From: Candidatus Limnocylindrales bacterium
GTDB taxonomy: Bacteria; Moduliflexota; Moduliflexia; Moduliflexales; JAUQPW01
Direction: 5' to 3'
DNA: 64,000 nucleotides
Assembly: GCA_035559535.1 (NCBI GenBank)
Contig: DATMBG010000051.1
Location: 372,001 to 436,000 of the forward strand
This document shows positions 51,546 through 60,546 of the stretch, in pieces. The notes under the pieces were generated by a model. The model did not search any database and was not told where the DNA came from. It saw only the letters and a program-made list of their open reading frames with translations. Position numbers and translations under genes: made by a program. The stretch's first letter is position 1; every line of letters starts with the position of its first letter.

Positions 51546-52643
51546 ATGAAACAGCATAATTCGATTATTCTTCTAGTTGGAACCCAAAAAGGAGGTTTTC
51601 TGCTTACCAGCGACCGGGATCGCAAAAAGTGGGAAGTCCGGGGTCCTTTCCTGGAAGGATCCACGGTGATTCATATGGTCTTAGATCCACGAGATAACCG
51701 AACGATTTTTGCCGCAACATCCCATCTGGTGTGGGGTAGCCATATCCAAAGAAGTCGAGATTTTGGTAAGACCTGGGAAGTTCCCAAGGAAAGTCCCAAA
51801 TTTCCGCCGGGCCTTGGGATGACAGTAAATTCGATTTGGGAGATTAAACCCGGACGCGAGGGAGAGCCGGGGACCTTTTATGCAGGCGTTGAGCCAGCAG
51901 CCCTCTTCAAGAGCCAGGACGAAGGAAATACCTGGACCCCCCTGGAGGCTCTCCTCAACCATCCTACCCGACACCTCTGGCAACCGGCCAAAGGCGGCTT
52001 GAGTCTTCACAGTATCCTTCTAGATCCTACCCGTCCTCAACGGATGTTTGTAGGAATCTCGGCCGGTGGGGTTTTTCGTACCGATGATGGAGGTCATTCC
52101 TGGCAGGCTGTCAACCGGGGGGTTCGTGCGGATTATCTTCCGAATCCTTTCCCAGAAGCCGGACAATGCGTCCATAAGTTGACTTTCCACCCCAAACGCC
52201 CCGAGGTCCTCTACCAACAAAACCATTGCGGAGTTTACCGAAGCCGTAATGCAGGTGCTTCCTGGGAAGACATCAGCGAAGGACTCCCTTCCCGTTACGG
52301 TCTCCCTATAGCCATTCATGCCCATGATCCTGAAACAATCTATGTGGTCCCGGAGGAAAGCGATCAGAATCGGGTAACCGTAGATGGGCGATTCCGGGTT
52401 TATCGGAGTCGAAATGGCGGACAAACCTGGGAGGCAGCTTATAAGGGCTTACCTCAAGAAAATGCCTATCTCCATGTACTCCGAGAAGCTCTGGTGACCG
52501 ATGCCTGTGACCCTTGTGGGGTCTATGTAGGAACCAAAGGGGGACACCTGTTCTATAGCCGAGATGAGGGAGTTACCTGGGAGGTTTTGGCAGAGTGGTT
52601 ACCCCCCATCTATTCCCTGAGTACAGGGTTTCTGGATAACTGA
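51546..52643 (+). CDS. BNR/Asp-box beta-propeller protein (sialidase/sortilin-like fold)
   Basis: 365-aa propeller of the exo-alpha-sialidase-like, VPS10/BNR superfamily. At least six Asp-box-like repeats are visible: RSRDFGKTWE, KSQDEGNTWT, RTDDGGHSWQ, RSRNAGASWE, RSRNGGQTWE and YSRDEGVTWE. Each marks a turn of a propeller blade. No signal peptide is present, so it is probably cytoplasmic. Catalytic sialidase residues were not identified, so it is more likely a binding or unknown-activity protein. It stands alone downstream of the cyclase gene. Confidence 0.85.
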   Translation: MKQHNSIILLVGTQKGGFLLTSDRDRKKWEVRGPFLEGSTVIHMVLDPRDNRTIFAATSHLVWGSHIQRSRDFGKTWEVPKESPKFPPGLGMTVNSIWEIKPGREGEPGTFYAGVEPAALFKSQDEGNTWTPLEALLNHPTRHLWQPAKGGLSLHSILLDPTRPQRMFVGISAGGVFRTDDGGHSWQAVNRGVRADYLPNPFPEAGQCVHKLTFHPKRPEVLYQQNHCGVYRSRNAGASWEDISEGLPSRYGLPIAIHAHDPETIYVVPEESDQNRVTVDGRFRVYRSRNGGQTWEAAYKGLPQENAYLHVLREALVTDACDPCGVYVGTKGGHLFYSRDEGVTWEVLAEWLPPIYSLSTGFLDN

Positions 52644-52717
52644 GGTTTTCCGGTTGGCCTTCTGGAGGGAAAGACATTCAACAGGAAACCCAAGGCTACC
52701 TATCCAGGTCAGGCTCA

Positions 52718-52743
52718 GCCAACGCGCTAAAGCGCGTTGGCTG
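52718..52743. repeat. Perfect 12-bp-arm palindrome
   Basis: AGCCAACGCGCT and AGCGCGTTGGCT with only AA between them. It lies between the convergent BNR and hydrolase genes. It has no T-run and may be a dispersed repeat or a terminator. Confidence 0.75.
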
Positions 52744-52796
52744 CAGCAGAAGAGTAAGCGGGTGTAGAGACAAACTTCCCCGTCGTTCTATCTTTC

Positions 52797-53798
52797 CTAA
52801 GCCTGCTTAAGAAACTCCGTGACCTCTTTGTTGAAGACATCGGGAGCCTCACGCATCAGGAAGTGACCGGCCTTCTTAACCGGTTTAAAGGTCAGATTTA
52901 AGTAGTACTGAACAACAAGGTCGGCCCAATTAATCACCACACAGGTGTCTCCTTCCCCCCAGAGCACCAGAGTCGGAATATGGGTAGGGGTATAATCTAT
53001 GGGTTCCCAACCTTTAGACAACGGACCGAGGTTTGCCCGATACCAGCTAAATCCTCCCTCTATGTTTCCGGGTTTTGTGAAGTTGTCAGTAATGATCTCC
53101 AATTCTTCCGGGGTCCAAAGGTTCTTATTGTAAGACCACCATTGGAAAAACCATCTAAAGTAAATCTTGGTTGCTTCTCTACTGGATTCAACCAATTCTA
53201 CGGCCAGGGGAGTTCCATGGAACTGGGAATACCAGGAATGGGCAAAGAAAGCTGGAGAAAGATATCTCGCCTCGGCTCCCGGAAGGAAGGGATTGACCAG
53301 GACAAGTTTTTTTACCATCTCCGGGTATCTTCTAACAAATTTATGCATGGTCAGGGATGTCCAGTCATGCCCACACCAATAGGCTTTCTCTATCCCCAGA
53401 GCCTTTGCCAGCCTCATCTGATCATCCACGGTGGTATCGAGGTCATAATGCTGAAGGGGATCTAGCTTAATACGCCTTGTGGTAGGATCATAACCAGGTT
53501 TACCAGAGTCCCCATATCCTCGATTGTCCGGAGCTATAACGTCAAAGTGCTTCGCAAGCTCTTTAATGTTCATCCAGTAATCATACCAGAAACCCGGCCA
53601 CCCATGCAAAAGGAATAAAGGCTCTCCGCTTCCTTCTCGTACATAATGAAACTTTACTTCATAACCCCGGGGATCTTGCGTGGTAACTTCGTAGTGCTTG
53701 AAATCTTCCGGTCGGAGAAGTTTCCTCCCGTATAGCGTATCCACCCTTTTAGATTGAATTTCCTCCCACTTCCCTCCATACAATTCTTGATAGGCCAT
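52797..53798 (-). CDS. Alpha/beta hydrolase, epoxide hydrolase / haloalkane dehalogenase-like
   Basis: Soluble hydrolase of 333 aa. The oxyanion motif LLHGWPGFWYDYW is near residue 79. The nucleophile elbow is GHDWTSLT with an Asp nucleophile, as in epoxide hydrolases and dehalogenases (usually GHDWG). The acid is in LWGEGDTCV and the base His in KKAGHFLMREAP near the C-terminus. An N-terminal extension of about 60 residues precedes the core. It is a single-gene unit, convergent with the BNR gene. The substrate is unknown. Confidence 0.9.
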   Translation of the reverse strand: MAYQELYGGKWEEIQSKRVDTLYGRKLLRPEDFKHYEVTTQDPRGYEVKFHYVREGSGEPLFLLHGWPGFWYDYWMNIKELAKHFDVIAPDNRGYGDSGKPGYDPTTRRIKLDPLQHYDLDTTVDDQMRLAKALGIEKAYWCGHDWTSLTMHKFVRRYPEMVKKLVLVNPFLPGAEARYLSPAFFAHSWYSQFHGTPLAVELVESSREATKIYFRWFFQWWSYNKNLWTPEELEIITDNFTKPGNIEGGFSWYRANLGPLSKGWEPIDYTPTHIPTLVLWGEGDTCVVINWADLVVQYYLNLTFKPVKKAGHFLMREAPDVFNKEVTEFLKQA

Positions 53799-54224
53799 AG
53801 ATTCATCCTCCCTTCTTTGAAAGGTTATGAAAAATGCGTTACGCCCTCAGAAACTTTTTGTTTTTTCTCACCAGAGTATCCAGCAAAGGATATCCCCAGA
53901 TCGGCTAAAAGTTAAAATGAGTTGTCGGAACACCGATACCGGTAGAATGTGTGTGAGTTCCAGGGAAGAGGATATATTCTGCAGGGGATTCCACAGGAAG
54001 TTAGGCCCGCCGACTTTTATCCTCAAACCTGATAGATCTGTCTGGCAGGAATCGATCAAGATTACTTTATATCCTTCCCTCTAAATGTCAATGAAAAATA
54101 GTAAGCCTGATCCTTTCGTCTGGATCTTTTTTATTTGACATTCGTATTTTATTCGCCTATCTTCTTAAGAAAGAGTTTCAGGCTATTTTCCAATCCTTAT
54201 CAAAACAACCCGGAGGGTAAAGCG
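53799..54224. other. Divergent intergenic region, no gene supported
   Basis: About 425 bp between divergent genes. The two longest frames (about 85 codons plus and 63 codons minus) have no ribosome binding site or familiar motif. No palindrome of note was seen. The end of the gap holds the leader and GGAGGGT site of the radical SAM gene. Confidence 0.4.
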
Positions 54225-55463
54225 ATGGAACTACAAGAAAAAATTAAAATTTTAACCGAGATGGCTCTGGAGGATCGAGATACCCGGCGAATTCCTATAG
54301 GTAGAGATCCTATTTTAAATCCCTTGAACCTTCGTCCTTTGGCTTATCGGGGATCTCAAGGTATGCCACTCATGCGTGTTTTAATGACCAATGCCTGTCG
54401 GTTCAACTGTACGTACTGTCCTATGCGTAAGGACCGTCATCTTCCCCGTGTCGCTTTAGAACCCGAAACGATCGCTTCTACTTACCTGGAGGCCGTACGA
54501 AAAAGATGGGCCGATGGTCTGTTTGTAACCACCGGAATTCCGGGACGTCCTGCTCAGGCTATGGATCAACTCATCAAGTTGTTAGAAATCCTTCGGTTTC
54601 GGTATCGGTACCATGGGTACATTCACGTTAAGATAATGCCGGGAGCCGAGTCAGCTCAGATTGAGCGGGCTGTTCAACTGGCCCATCGGGTCTCGTTAAA
54701 TCTGGAAGCACCCTGCCAGAGTATCCTGAATGAACTTGCCCCAGAAAAAAATTTATCCCGATCCCTGGCAGATCTTCAACTCGCCCATGAAACGAAACAA
54801 CGTCTCCGGGCGGAGTCGGGTTTTTCCAAAAAACTCCCCTCTCACCCTGTCTTACCGGCCGGAATTACCACACAGTTTGTAGTAGGAGCCGGTCAGGATA
54901 CGGATCGGCAAATCTTAGGGCTGGTGGAGGATTTATCCAGGAGAAAGAAGATTCTTCATCATAGCCATTTTAGTGCTTTCCGTCCCATTCGGGATACACC
55001 CTTAGAAAATAGAAGAGAAACTCCTGTGTTGCGAGAACAACGACTTTATCAGGCAGAGTATCTGATGCGGGAGTATGGATATCAACTCGAAGAAATGGTC
55101 TTTGATAAGCAAGGAAATCTTCCCCTAGAGATGGATCCCAAGGTAGCCTGGGCGATCCATCATCCCGAACAATTCCCTGTGGAGATCCAGACCGCCCATT
55201 GGGAGCAATTGCTTCGAGTTCCCGGGATCGGTCCGGTATCTGTGGAACGGATTCTTCGGTATCGAAGACGGGAACTGTTGAGGGATCGAAAGGATTTAGA
55301 TCGATTGGGCGTGGTTACAAGCCGGGCTCAAAAATTTATAACCCTTCGAGGAAAACGTATCACAGAGGATCGAGACGCCATCCAGCAGACATTGTGGGAT
55401 TTTAATACCCTGGAGTCCCATCCCTCCCGAACTTATGAATTTAGCCCGGGAACCTTTCGATAA
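54225..55463 (+). CDS. Radical SAM protein, putative DNA modification/repair (TIGR03916-like)
   Basis: Radical S-adenosylmethionine enzyme with a C-terminal DNA-binding helix-hairpin-helix. The start at 54225 has GGAGGGT; the longer upstream frame lacks any signal. The 412-aa protein has the cluster motif CRFNCTYC (Cys58, Cys62, Cys65) soon after the N-terminus. Other conserved blocks are GLFVTTGIPGRPAQAMD and LHHSHFSAFRPI. A helix-hairpin-helix LLRVPGIGPVSVERILRYRR lies near 327-346. In the family this gene usually sits beside a small DNA-metabolism protein and a uracil-DNA glycosylase, but neither is present within this window. Function in DNA repair is inferred from the family name and the HhH. 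Confidence 0.88.
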   Translation: MELQEKIKILTEMALEDRDTRRIPIGRDPILNPLNLRPLAYRGSQGMPLMRVLMTNACRFNCTYCPMRKDRHLPRVALEPETIASTYLEAVRKRWADGLFVTTGIPGRPAQAMDQLIKLLEILRFRYRYHGYIHVKIMPGAESAQIERAVQLAHRVSLNLEAPCQSILNELAPEKNLSRSLADLQLAHETKQRLRAESGFSKKLPSHPVLPAGITTQFVVGAGQDTDRQILGLVEDLSRRKKILHHSHFSAFRPIRDTPLENRRETPVLREQRLYQAEYLMREYGYQLEEMVFDKQGNLPLEMDPKVAWAIHHPEQFPVEIQTAHWEQLLRVPGIGPVSVERILRYRRRELLRDRKDLDRLGVVTSRAQKFITLRGKRITEDRDAIQQTLWDFNTLESHPSRTYEFSPGTFR

Positions 55464-55470
55464 GGATAAA

Positions 55471-55545
55471 AAAAACGCAGATTTTTAGAATAAACAGATT
55501 TAAGGATCTACCGGTATCTGTTCATTACTAAAAATCTGCGTTTTT
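55471..55545. terminator. Long hairpin / dispersed inverted repeat between convergent genes
   Basis: AAAAACGCAGATTTTTAG (55471-55488) and CTAAAAATCTGCGTTTTT (55528-55545) are perfect 18-bp complements. A- and T-runs flank both sides, so it would terminate transcription in both directions. The CGCAGAT arm also links it to 26539-26583. The internal 39 nt contain a further CAGAT/ATCTG pair. Confidence 0.65.
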
Positions 55546-55593
55546 ACTTTTCTACCCGGATTTACCCGGAAATTACCGGTTAAGTAATCTCAA

Positions 55594-55860
55594 TTAAGCA
55601 GGCGTTCTCGGTCCGGGTCTGAGTAAGCGATAGATAACCAGCAGAAGGATAGATCCCAATACGGCGATCACTATACTACGGATATTGAACCCGGTTATAC
55701 TTCCCCAACCTATACTACTTGCAATGAATCCACCAACCAGGGCACCTACAATACCTAGGATGATAGTAAGGATAATACCACCTGGATCACTCCCCGGCAT
55801 GAGAAACTTGGCAATAACTCCAACAATAAGACCGAAAATAATCCAAGAGATGATACCCAT
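55594..55860 (-). CDS. GlsB/YeaQ/YmgE family membrane protein
   Basis: 88-aa glycine-rich small membrane protein of the transglycosylase-associated/stress-response family. It has three hydrophobic segments: WIIFGLIVGVIAKFLMPG, IILTIILGIVGALVGGFIAS and IVIAVLGSILLLVIYRLL. The pattern GxIxWIIFGLIVG and GIVGAxVGGF is typical. GGGAGGG ribosome binding site just upstream. Its role in envelope stress is known only at family level. Confidence 0.92.
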   Translation of the reverse strand: MGIISWIIFGLIVGVIAKFLMPGSDPGGIILTIILGIVGALVGGFIASSIGWGSITGFNIRSIVIAVLGSILLLVIYRLLRPGPRTPA

Positions 55861-56583
55861 ATAACCCCTCCCTTTATGATTTCCTATCTAGGAGAATCTA
55901 AGGGAAATACTCTATAGGAATATCCCTCTCGTTCTATCTAGATGGAATGAAATTTTAATCTATATTGGTAATTTTATTGTACTTCTTTTAAACAGATTTG
56001 TCAAATGAAAACCTGACCATGGGATTATTCCTGAATATCGACCCATATTTTTCTTGCGTAGAAATCGATCTCATCCTAGTATTGTGTTGTTGGAGATAGA
56101 ACTTCCCGAAAGCCCACCTTGAGGGTAAAGAGGGGTATTATTATCTGGGATGAAAGACCCCACAAAAGATGAAGGGAGAGAGGTAATCAGTCAGTGGATA
56201 AAGTCCGTTTAGGGCAGGAATATAAAAAATACGAAACCCCCGGCTCCTCTCCCACGCTGCGAGAAAGGGGAGCTGGCAAATCCCCAGATCAACTTCCCAA
56301 ATACCTCCTCTCCTCTTCTCTCACCCTCCCCGTGGACGGGGAGGGAAGGGGGGAGAGGGGTCGGGGGTGAGGGCAGAACGGTTATTCAAATCTAACTTTA
56401 CAAAGTATTATGTCTGTGGACTTTAAAAAATAGTTGAAAATAACCCGATATTATTTTATAACAAAAAATCAAACCATGGAGTTTTAAAAGTCTTTATCAG
56501 TGATTCCAGGATAGACCCGGTGAAAGAGTGGAGATTTCGGTAGGGTCAAACTCCTGGATAGCCCAGCTAGCAGGAGGCGATTT
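55861..56583. other. Intergenic region with a repeat element
   Basis: 723 bp. The repeat at 56236-56374 occupies part. The rest is A/T-rich and no readable gene was found. The last bases hold AGGAGG (56572-56577), the ribosome binding site of the dynamin-like gene. Confidence 0.5.
56236..56374. repeat. MITE-like G/C-rich core, copy 3 (ends not matched)
   Basis: CCCCCGGCTCCTCTCCCACG followed by CTGCGAGAAAGGGGAGCTGG matches the core of 5018-5058 almost base for base. The right half CCCCGTGGACGGGGAGGG ends in GGGGTCGGGGGTGAGGGC. Unlike the copies at 4980 and 10033, no good terminal inverted repeats were found at its edges. Confidence 0.55.
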
Positions 56584-58395
56584 TTGGAGCATCGTACATT
56601 AAATTATACCGATTTGAAAGAAAAGGTTGTTATTCAACTTCAGGCGCTTCAGGAGTTTATAGCAGAACGGGGATATAGAGAAAGAGAAGCAGAAGCTGCA
56701 GAGTTGGTTACAAAACTTAAAGAAGACAAGGTTAATCTTGTAGTTCTGGGACATTTTAATCGAGGAAAATCGACTTTTATCAACAGTCTTTTAGGAGAGG
56801 ATCTTTTACCTACTTCCATTATTCCCCTTACGTCTGTTATTACGTTAATAAAATATGGAGAAACTTTTAAAATCGATGTTTACTTCAAAAACAAGACAAG
56901 TCGGGAAATAGACGTTAAAGAAATTTCAGATTATGCCACCGAAGAAGGAAATCCTCGTAACCAAAAGAATGTCGAGCGCATTGAAATCTCCTTTCCGGCC
57001 CCTTATTTAAGAAATGGAATCATAGTCGTAGACACCCCGGGTTTTAGTTCCGTGCATGTAAGCAATACGCTGATTACGCAAAATTATCTTCCAGAGGCCG
57101 ATGTGGCGATGTTTCTGATCACAGCAGATCCGCCGATCAGCCAGGTAGAAATTGAGTTCCTGAAGGAGATCAAAAATTTCACCAATAAAATCTTCATCCT
57201 CCAAAATAAGATTGATCAGGTAAATGAAGCAGAAAAGCAGAAATCCCTTGAATTCTCGAAGCGTATCATCGAAACGACTTTGGATCTTCAAAACCTGAAA
57301 ATCTATCCCATTTCGGCTAAATTAGCTCTGGAGGGGGAGCTCGAAAAAAATCCCCAAAAAGTCGCGGCCAGTCTCCTCCCTGACTTTGAGAGAGCCCTTG
57401 AGGAGTTTCTTCTTCGGGAAAAGGGGAGGTTTGTGCTGTTAACTGCTATTGAGCAGGGTTTGAAGCTTTTGGCAGAGGTCAAAGTAGCTCTGGAAATGGA
57501 GAGGGGGGCTTACCTGACTTCCCATCGAAACTTAGAAAGTAATGCAAAAATCTTTAACGAACGTCTGGCTATTTTACAACAGGAACAAAAGGATTTAAGA
57601 GATCAAATTCAGGGAACCACCCAGAGACTCTTAAAAAGTTTGAAACCAAGACCTGTAAAGCCAGAGCAAGTCGCTTTTGTTAAGGAAGCTTTTCAGATCT
57701 GCTATGAAGCCCATCAGGATGATGAGAGAAAAGCCCTGGTACAGACGCTGGAAACCTGTTTTAAACAATCTGTCCAGAATGCCTTAAAAGCCTCGGTGTT
57801 ACCTGAGTACCTGGAGATTCAGAAGGAATTTGATGAAGCGGTTACCCGATTTATAGACCGAATCTATGGGTTAGCCGGGCAGATCCGACAACTTGCTGCG
57901 GAACTCTTTGATATCCAGATAGAAAAGCCCCAGCTTGCAGAATTGCAAAAATCTGAAAGCGAAATGTTCCCTGCCAAACCTTCTGAAGAGGCAGACTTTT
58001 ACTTCCCCTCAATGGAAACGGAGAATCAACCCCTTTTTAAAATTTCCCCTTTTTCCCTCTTGTTACCTAAAAAGTACTTCCAGGGGCTTATGTGGCAGGA
58101 AATGCTCAGAAAAGTAGAAAGCGAATTGAAGCAACAGGGAGAACAACTCTGCCAGGGATTCGCGGAACGAATCCAACAGCGTGCCGGTAAACTGCCGGAG
58201 ATTATGGATCAACAAATTAACGCGGTTATGGAGAGTGTTCAAAATGCTTTAAAACGGGCCCTGGAAGTCAAGGTGAAGAGCAAGAAAAAAGCCGAGCAGA
58301 CGGTTAAAATTTTAGACGAAAAGCTTTTCCAACTCCAATTGATCAGAAGAAAGTTATTGGATTTGCAGAAAGCCCTTCTACCTCAAGAGGGATAG
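56584..58395 (+). CDS. Bacterial dynamin-like GTPase
   Basis: Membrane-remodelling GTPase of the dynamin superfamily, 603 aa. Start is a TTG preceded by AGGAGG at 6 bp, stronger than any nearby ATG. GTPase motifs are G1 GHFNRGKST at 56-64, a G2-type Thr in TSIIPLTSVIT, G3 DTPG at 150-153 and G4 NKID at 208-211. The remaining two thirds are predominantly helical and coiled, with charged segments such as RNLESNAKIFNERLAILQQE. A hydrophobic paddle FKISPFSLLLPKKYFQGLM near 480-500 may touch the membrane. Only one dynamin gene is present, while many bacteria have pairs. Role in envelope maintenance is inferred. Confidence 0.88.
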   Translation: MEHRTLNYTDLKEKVVIQLQALQEFIAERGYREREAEAAELVTKLKEDKVNLVVLGHFNRGKSTFINSLLGEDLLPTSIIPLTSVITLIKYGETFKIDVYFKNKTSREIDVKEISDYATEEGNPRNQKNVERIEISFPAPYLRNGIIVVDTPGFSSVHVSNTLITQNYLPEADVAMFLITADPPISQVEIEFLKEIKNFTNKIFILQNKIDQVNEAEKQKSLEFSKRIIETTLDLQNLKIYPISAKLALEGELEKNPQKVAASLLPDFERALEEFLLREKGRFVLLTAIEQGLKLLAEVKVALEMERGAYLTSHRNLESNAKIFNERLAILQQEQKDLRDQIQGTTQRLLKSLKPRPVKPEQVAFVKEAFQICYEAHQDDERKALVQTLETCFKQSVQNALKASVLPEYLEIQKEFDEAVTRFIDRIYGLAGQIRQLAAELFDIQIEKPQLAELQKSESEMFPAKPSEEADFYFPSMETENQPLFKISPFSLLLPKKYFQGLMWQEMLRKVESELKQQGEQLCQGFAERIQQRAGKLPEIMDQQINAVMESVQNALKRALEVKVKSKKKAEQTVKILDEKLFQLQLIRRKLLDLQKALLPQEG

Positions 58396-58431
58396 AGCTA
58401 TCCGGATCCAAGCATCCAGAATTGGAAATTA

Positions 58432-58459
58432 AGGATAAAAGACTCCCTGCTTTTATCCT
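58432..58459. repeat. Inverted repeat between dynamin-like and acyl-CoA ligase genes
   Basis: AGGATAAAAG (58432-58441) and CTTTTATCCT (58450-58459) are exact complements with an 8-nt loop. It could be a transcript-processing hairpin between the two genes; no T-run follows. Confidence 0.5.
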
Positions 58460-58504
58460 GGATCTTCAGTTTTGATGTCTGAGTGTTCGGATGGCTAAAG
58501 AGTT

Positions 58505-60061
58505 ATGAGAGAGCTCAGGATTCCGGACACCTTCAATGTAGCAACCGCCTTTATCGATGAAAACCTCGTCCAAGGGCGGGGACGGAAAATCGCTCTATAT
58601 TATGAAGATAAAACCTACACCTATCAAGAGGTCTTCGATAGGGTTAATAAAGCCGGAAATGCCCTCAAAGAATTGGGCGTTGAGATGGAGCAGCGGGTAT
58701 TAATGATCATGCTGGATTCTCCTGAGTTTGTGGCAACTTTTTGGGGAGCGATTAAAATTGGAGCGGTTCCGGTTCCGGTCAATACCTTGATGAGGGCAGC
58801 AGATTATGAATATTTCCTTAACAACAGTCGAGCTAAAGTCCTGGTTGTTCATGAAGCCCTATTACCCGAGATCGAAAAGATCCAGAAACGGCTTAAATAT
58901 CTTCGCCATATTGTTGTGGTAGGAAAGGCTAAGGAGAGTCAACTATCCTTCTATGAAATGCTGGACCGGGCTTCGCCGAATTTGGAAGCCGCAGAGACCC
59001 ATAAAGACGATGTGGCTTTCTGGCTTTATAGTTCGGGAAGTACCGGTCTCCCCAAAGGAGCTGTACATTTACAGCATGATATGATGTATTGTGCCGAATA
59101 TTATGCCAGGGGTATTCTCGGGATTACCGAACAGGATATTACCTTTTCGGCAGCTAAGTTGTTCTTTGCTTATGGATTGGGAAATAACATGTATTTTCCT
59201 TTCAGGGTAGGGGCTTCCGCAGTTTTATATCCAGGTCGCCCGACTCCGGATAAGATGTTTGAGATTTTAAAAAAGTATCGACCGACCCTTTTTTACGCAG
59301 TTCCTACCTTATATGGGGCTATGCTTCAGGTTGCAGAGAAGGATGCACAGTATGAAGTTCCCCCTTCGGTCCGACTCTGTATTTCAGCCGGAGAAGCTCT
59401 TCCTGCAGAAATTTATCGAAGATGGAAGGATCGGTTTGGAGTAGAAATTTTGGACGGAATTGGATCCACGGAGGTTCTTCATATCTTTTTATCAAATCAA
59501 CCGGGTAAGGTCAAACCCGGAAGTAGTGGCACGGTGGTTCCGGGTTATGAAGCCAAGATTGTGGATGAAGGGGATCAAGAAGTACCCGTTGGGGAAATAG
59601 GAAATTTACTTATTAAGGGGGATAGTACAGCCGCCTACTACTGGAATAACCAGGAAAAAACCAGGCAAACAATCTTGGGGGAGTGGATTCGGACCGGAGA
59701 TAAATATTACCTGGACTCAGAAGGATATTATTGGTACTGCGGACGATCCGATGACATGCTAAAGGTAGGCGGAATGTGGGTATCTCCGGTGGAAGTAGAA
59801 AGTACTCTGATTGAACATCCGGCTGTATTGGAAAGTGCTGTTGTAGGGGCTCTGGACGAAGAAAACCTTATCAAGCCGAAAGCTTTTGTGGTCCTCCGGG
59901 AAGGATACCATCCCTCCCCTGAACTGGTGGAGGAACTCCAGGCCTTTGTGAAAAACAAAATAGCTCCTTACAAATACCCCCGCTGGATTGAATTTGTAAA
60001 AGAGTTACCGAAAACAGCTACGGGAAAGATTCAGCGATTTAAACTGCGGACTCTACCATAA
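58505..60061 (+). CDS. Acyl-CoA synthetase, benzoate-CoA ligase family
   Basis: ATP-dependent carboxylate-CoA ligase of the ANL superfamily, 518 aa. The AMP-binding P-loop is YSSGSTGLPKGAVH near residue 177. Later motifs are LDGIGSTEVLHIF, GEWIRTGDKYYLD, YCGRSDDMLKVGG and the C-terminal catalytic Lys in PKTATGKIQRFKLR. The N-terminus FNVATAFIDENLVQGRGRKI and the STEVLHIF block match benzoate/aryl-CoA ligases. The substrate is probably an aromatic acid. No downstream ring-reductase genes lie in this window. Confidence 0.9.
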   Translation: MRELRIPDTFNVATAFIDENLVQGRGRKIALYYEDKTYTYQEVFDRVNKAGNALKELGVEMEQRVLMIMLDSPEFVATFWGAIKIGAVPVPVNTLMRAADYEYFLNNSRAKVLVVHEALLPEIEKIQKRLKYLRHIVVVGKAKESQLSFYEMLDRASPNLEAAETHKDDVAFWLYSSGSTGLPKGAVHLQHDMMYCAEYYARGILGITEQDITFSAAKLFFAYGLGNNMYFPFRVGASAVLYPGRPTPDKMFEILKKYRPTLFYAVPTLYGAMLQVAEKDAQYEVPPSVRLCISAGEALPAEIYRRWKDRFGVEILDGIGSTEVLHIFLSNQPGKVKPGSSGTVVPGYEAKIVDEGDQEVPVGEIGNLLIKGDSTAAYYWNNQEKTRQTILGEWIRTGDKYYLDSEGYYWYCGRSDDMLKVGGMWVSPVEVESTLIEHPAVLESAVVGALDEENLIKPKAFVVLREGYHPSPELVEELQAFVKNKIAPYKYPRWIEFVKELPKTATGKIQRFKLRTLP

Positions 60062-60095
60062 CGTTAAGGAATATCGATACTAAAGTAAAAAGTAC

Positions 60096-60124
60096 TTGAC
60101 GGGCATAAATAATGTTGTTAATGT
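60096..60124 (+). promoter_or_regulatory. Candidate promoter of the HU gene
   Basis: TTGACG (60096-60101), a 17-bp spacer and TAATGT (60119-60124), with a 71-nt leader to the ATG at 60196. The boxes are reasonable and the spacing is ideal. Confidence 0.45.
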
Positions 60125-60195
60125 TTTTCCTGTTAGCAGCAGAGGTGAAAATCAGGAAAATCCCTTTTATTTTTAAGGTTTAAGGAGGATTTCAG

Positions 60196-60474
60196 ATGAC
60201 TAAAGCCGATCTTGTGGAGAAAATTGCCGAGCGAGCCAAACTCTCAAAAAAAGATAGCGAAATCGTGGTAAATACGGTCTTCCAAAGTATTATTGAGGCT
60301 CTAACCAAGGGGGATAAAGTAGAGCTTAGAGGGTTTGGTAGCTTTCGAGCACGGGATCGTCAATCCCGGGTGGGACGGAACCCTAAAACCGGGGAAAGCG
60401 TTGAAGTACCTTCCAAAAAGGTCCCCTTTTTCAAACCCGGTAAAGATTTGAAAAAGTTAGTGAATGGAGGTTAA
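60196..60474 (+). CDS. HU/IHF-family nucleoid DNA-binding protein
   Basis: Histone-like DNA-bending protein, 92 aa. The N-terminus MTKADLVEKIAERAKLSKKD is standard, the signature GFGSFRARDRQSRVGRNPKT leads into the DNA-intercalating arm with the conserved RNPKTGE, and it ends with PFFKPGKDLKKLV. AAGGAGG ribosome binding site. One candidate promoter lies upstream. It is the first gene of a possible pair with the unknown 194-aa gene at 60547. Confidence 0.95.
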   Translation: MTKADLVEKIAERAKLSKKDSEIVVNTVFQSIIEALTKGDKVELRGFGSFRARDRQSRVGRNPKTGESVEVPSKKVPFFKPGKDLKKLVNGG

Positions 60475-60546
60475 AAACAAAAGTTATAAAGCAGCCTCGT
60501 CTCTTTTAAAACGTTTGTAGCAGGCGCTCCAGGTAGTCATCAGTTT

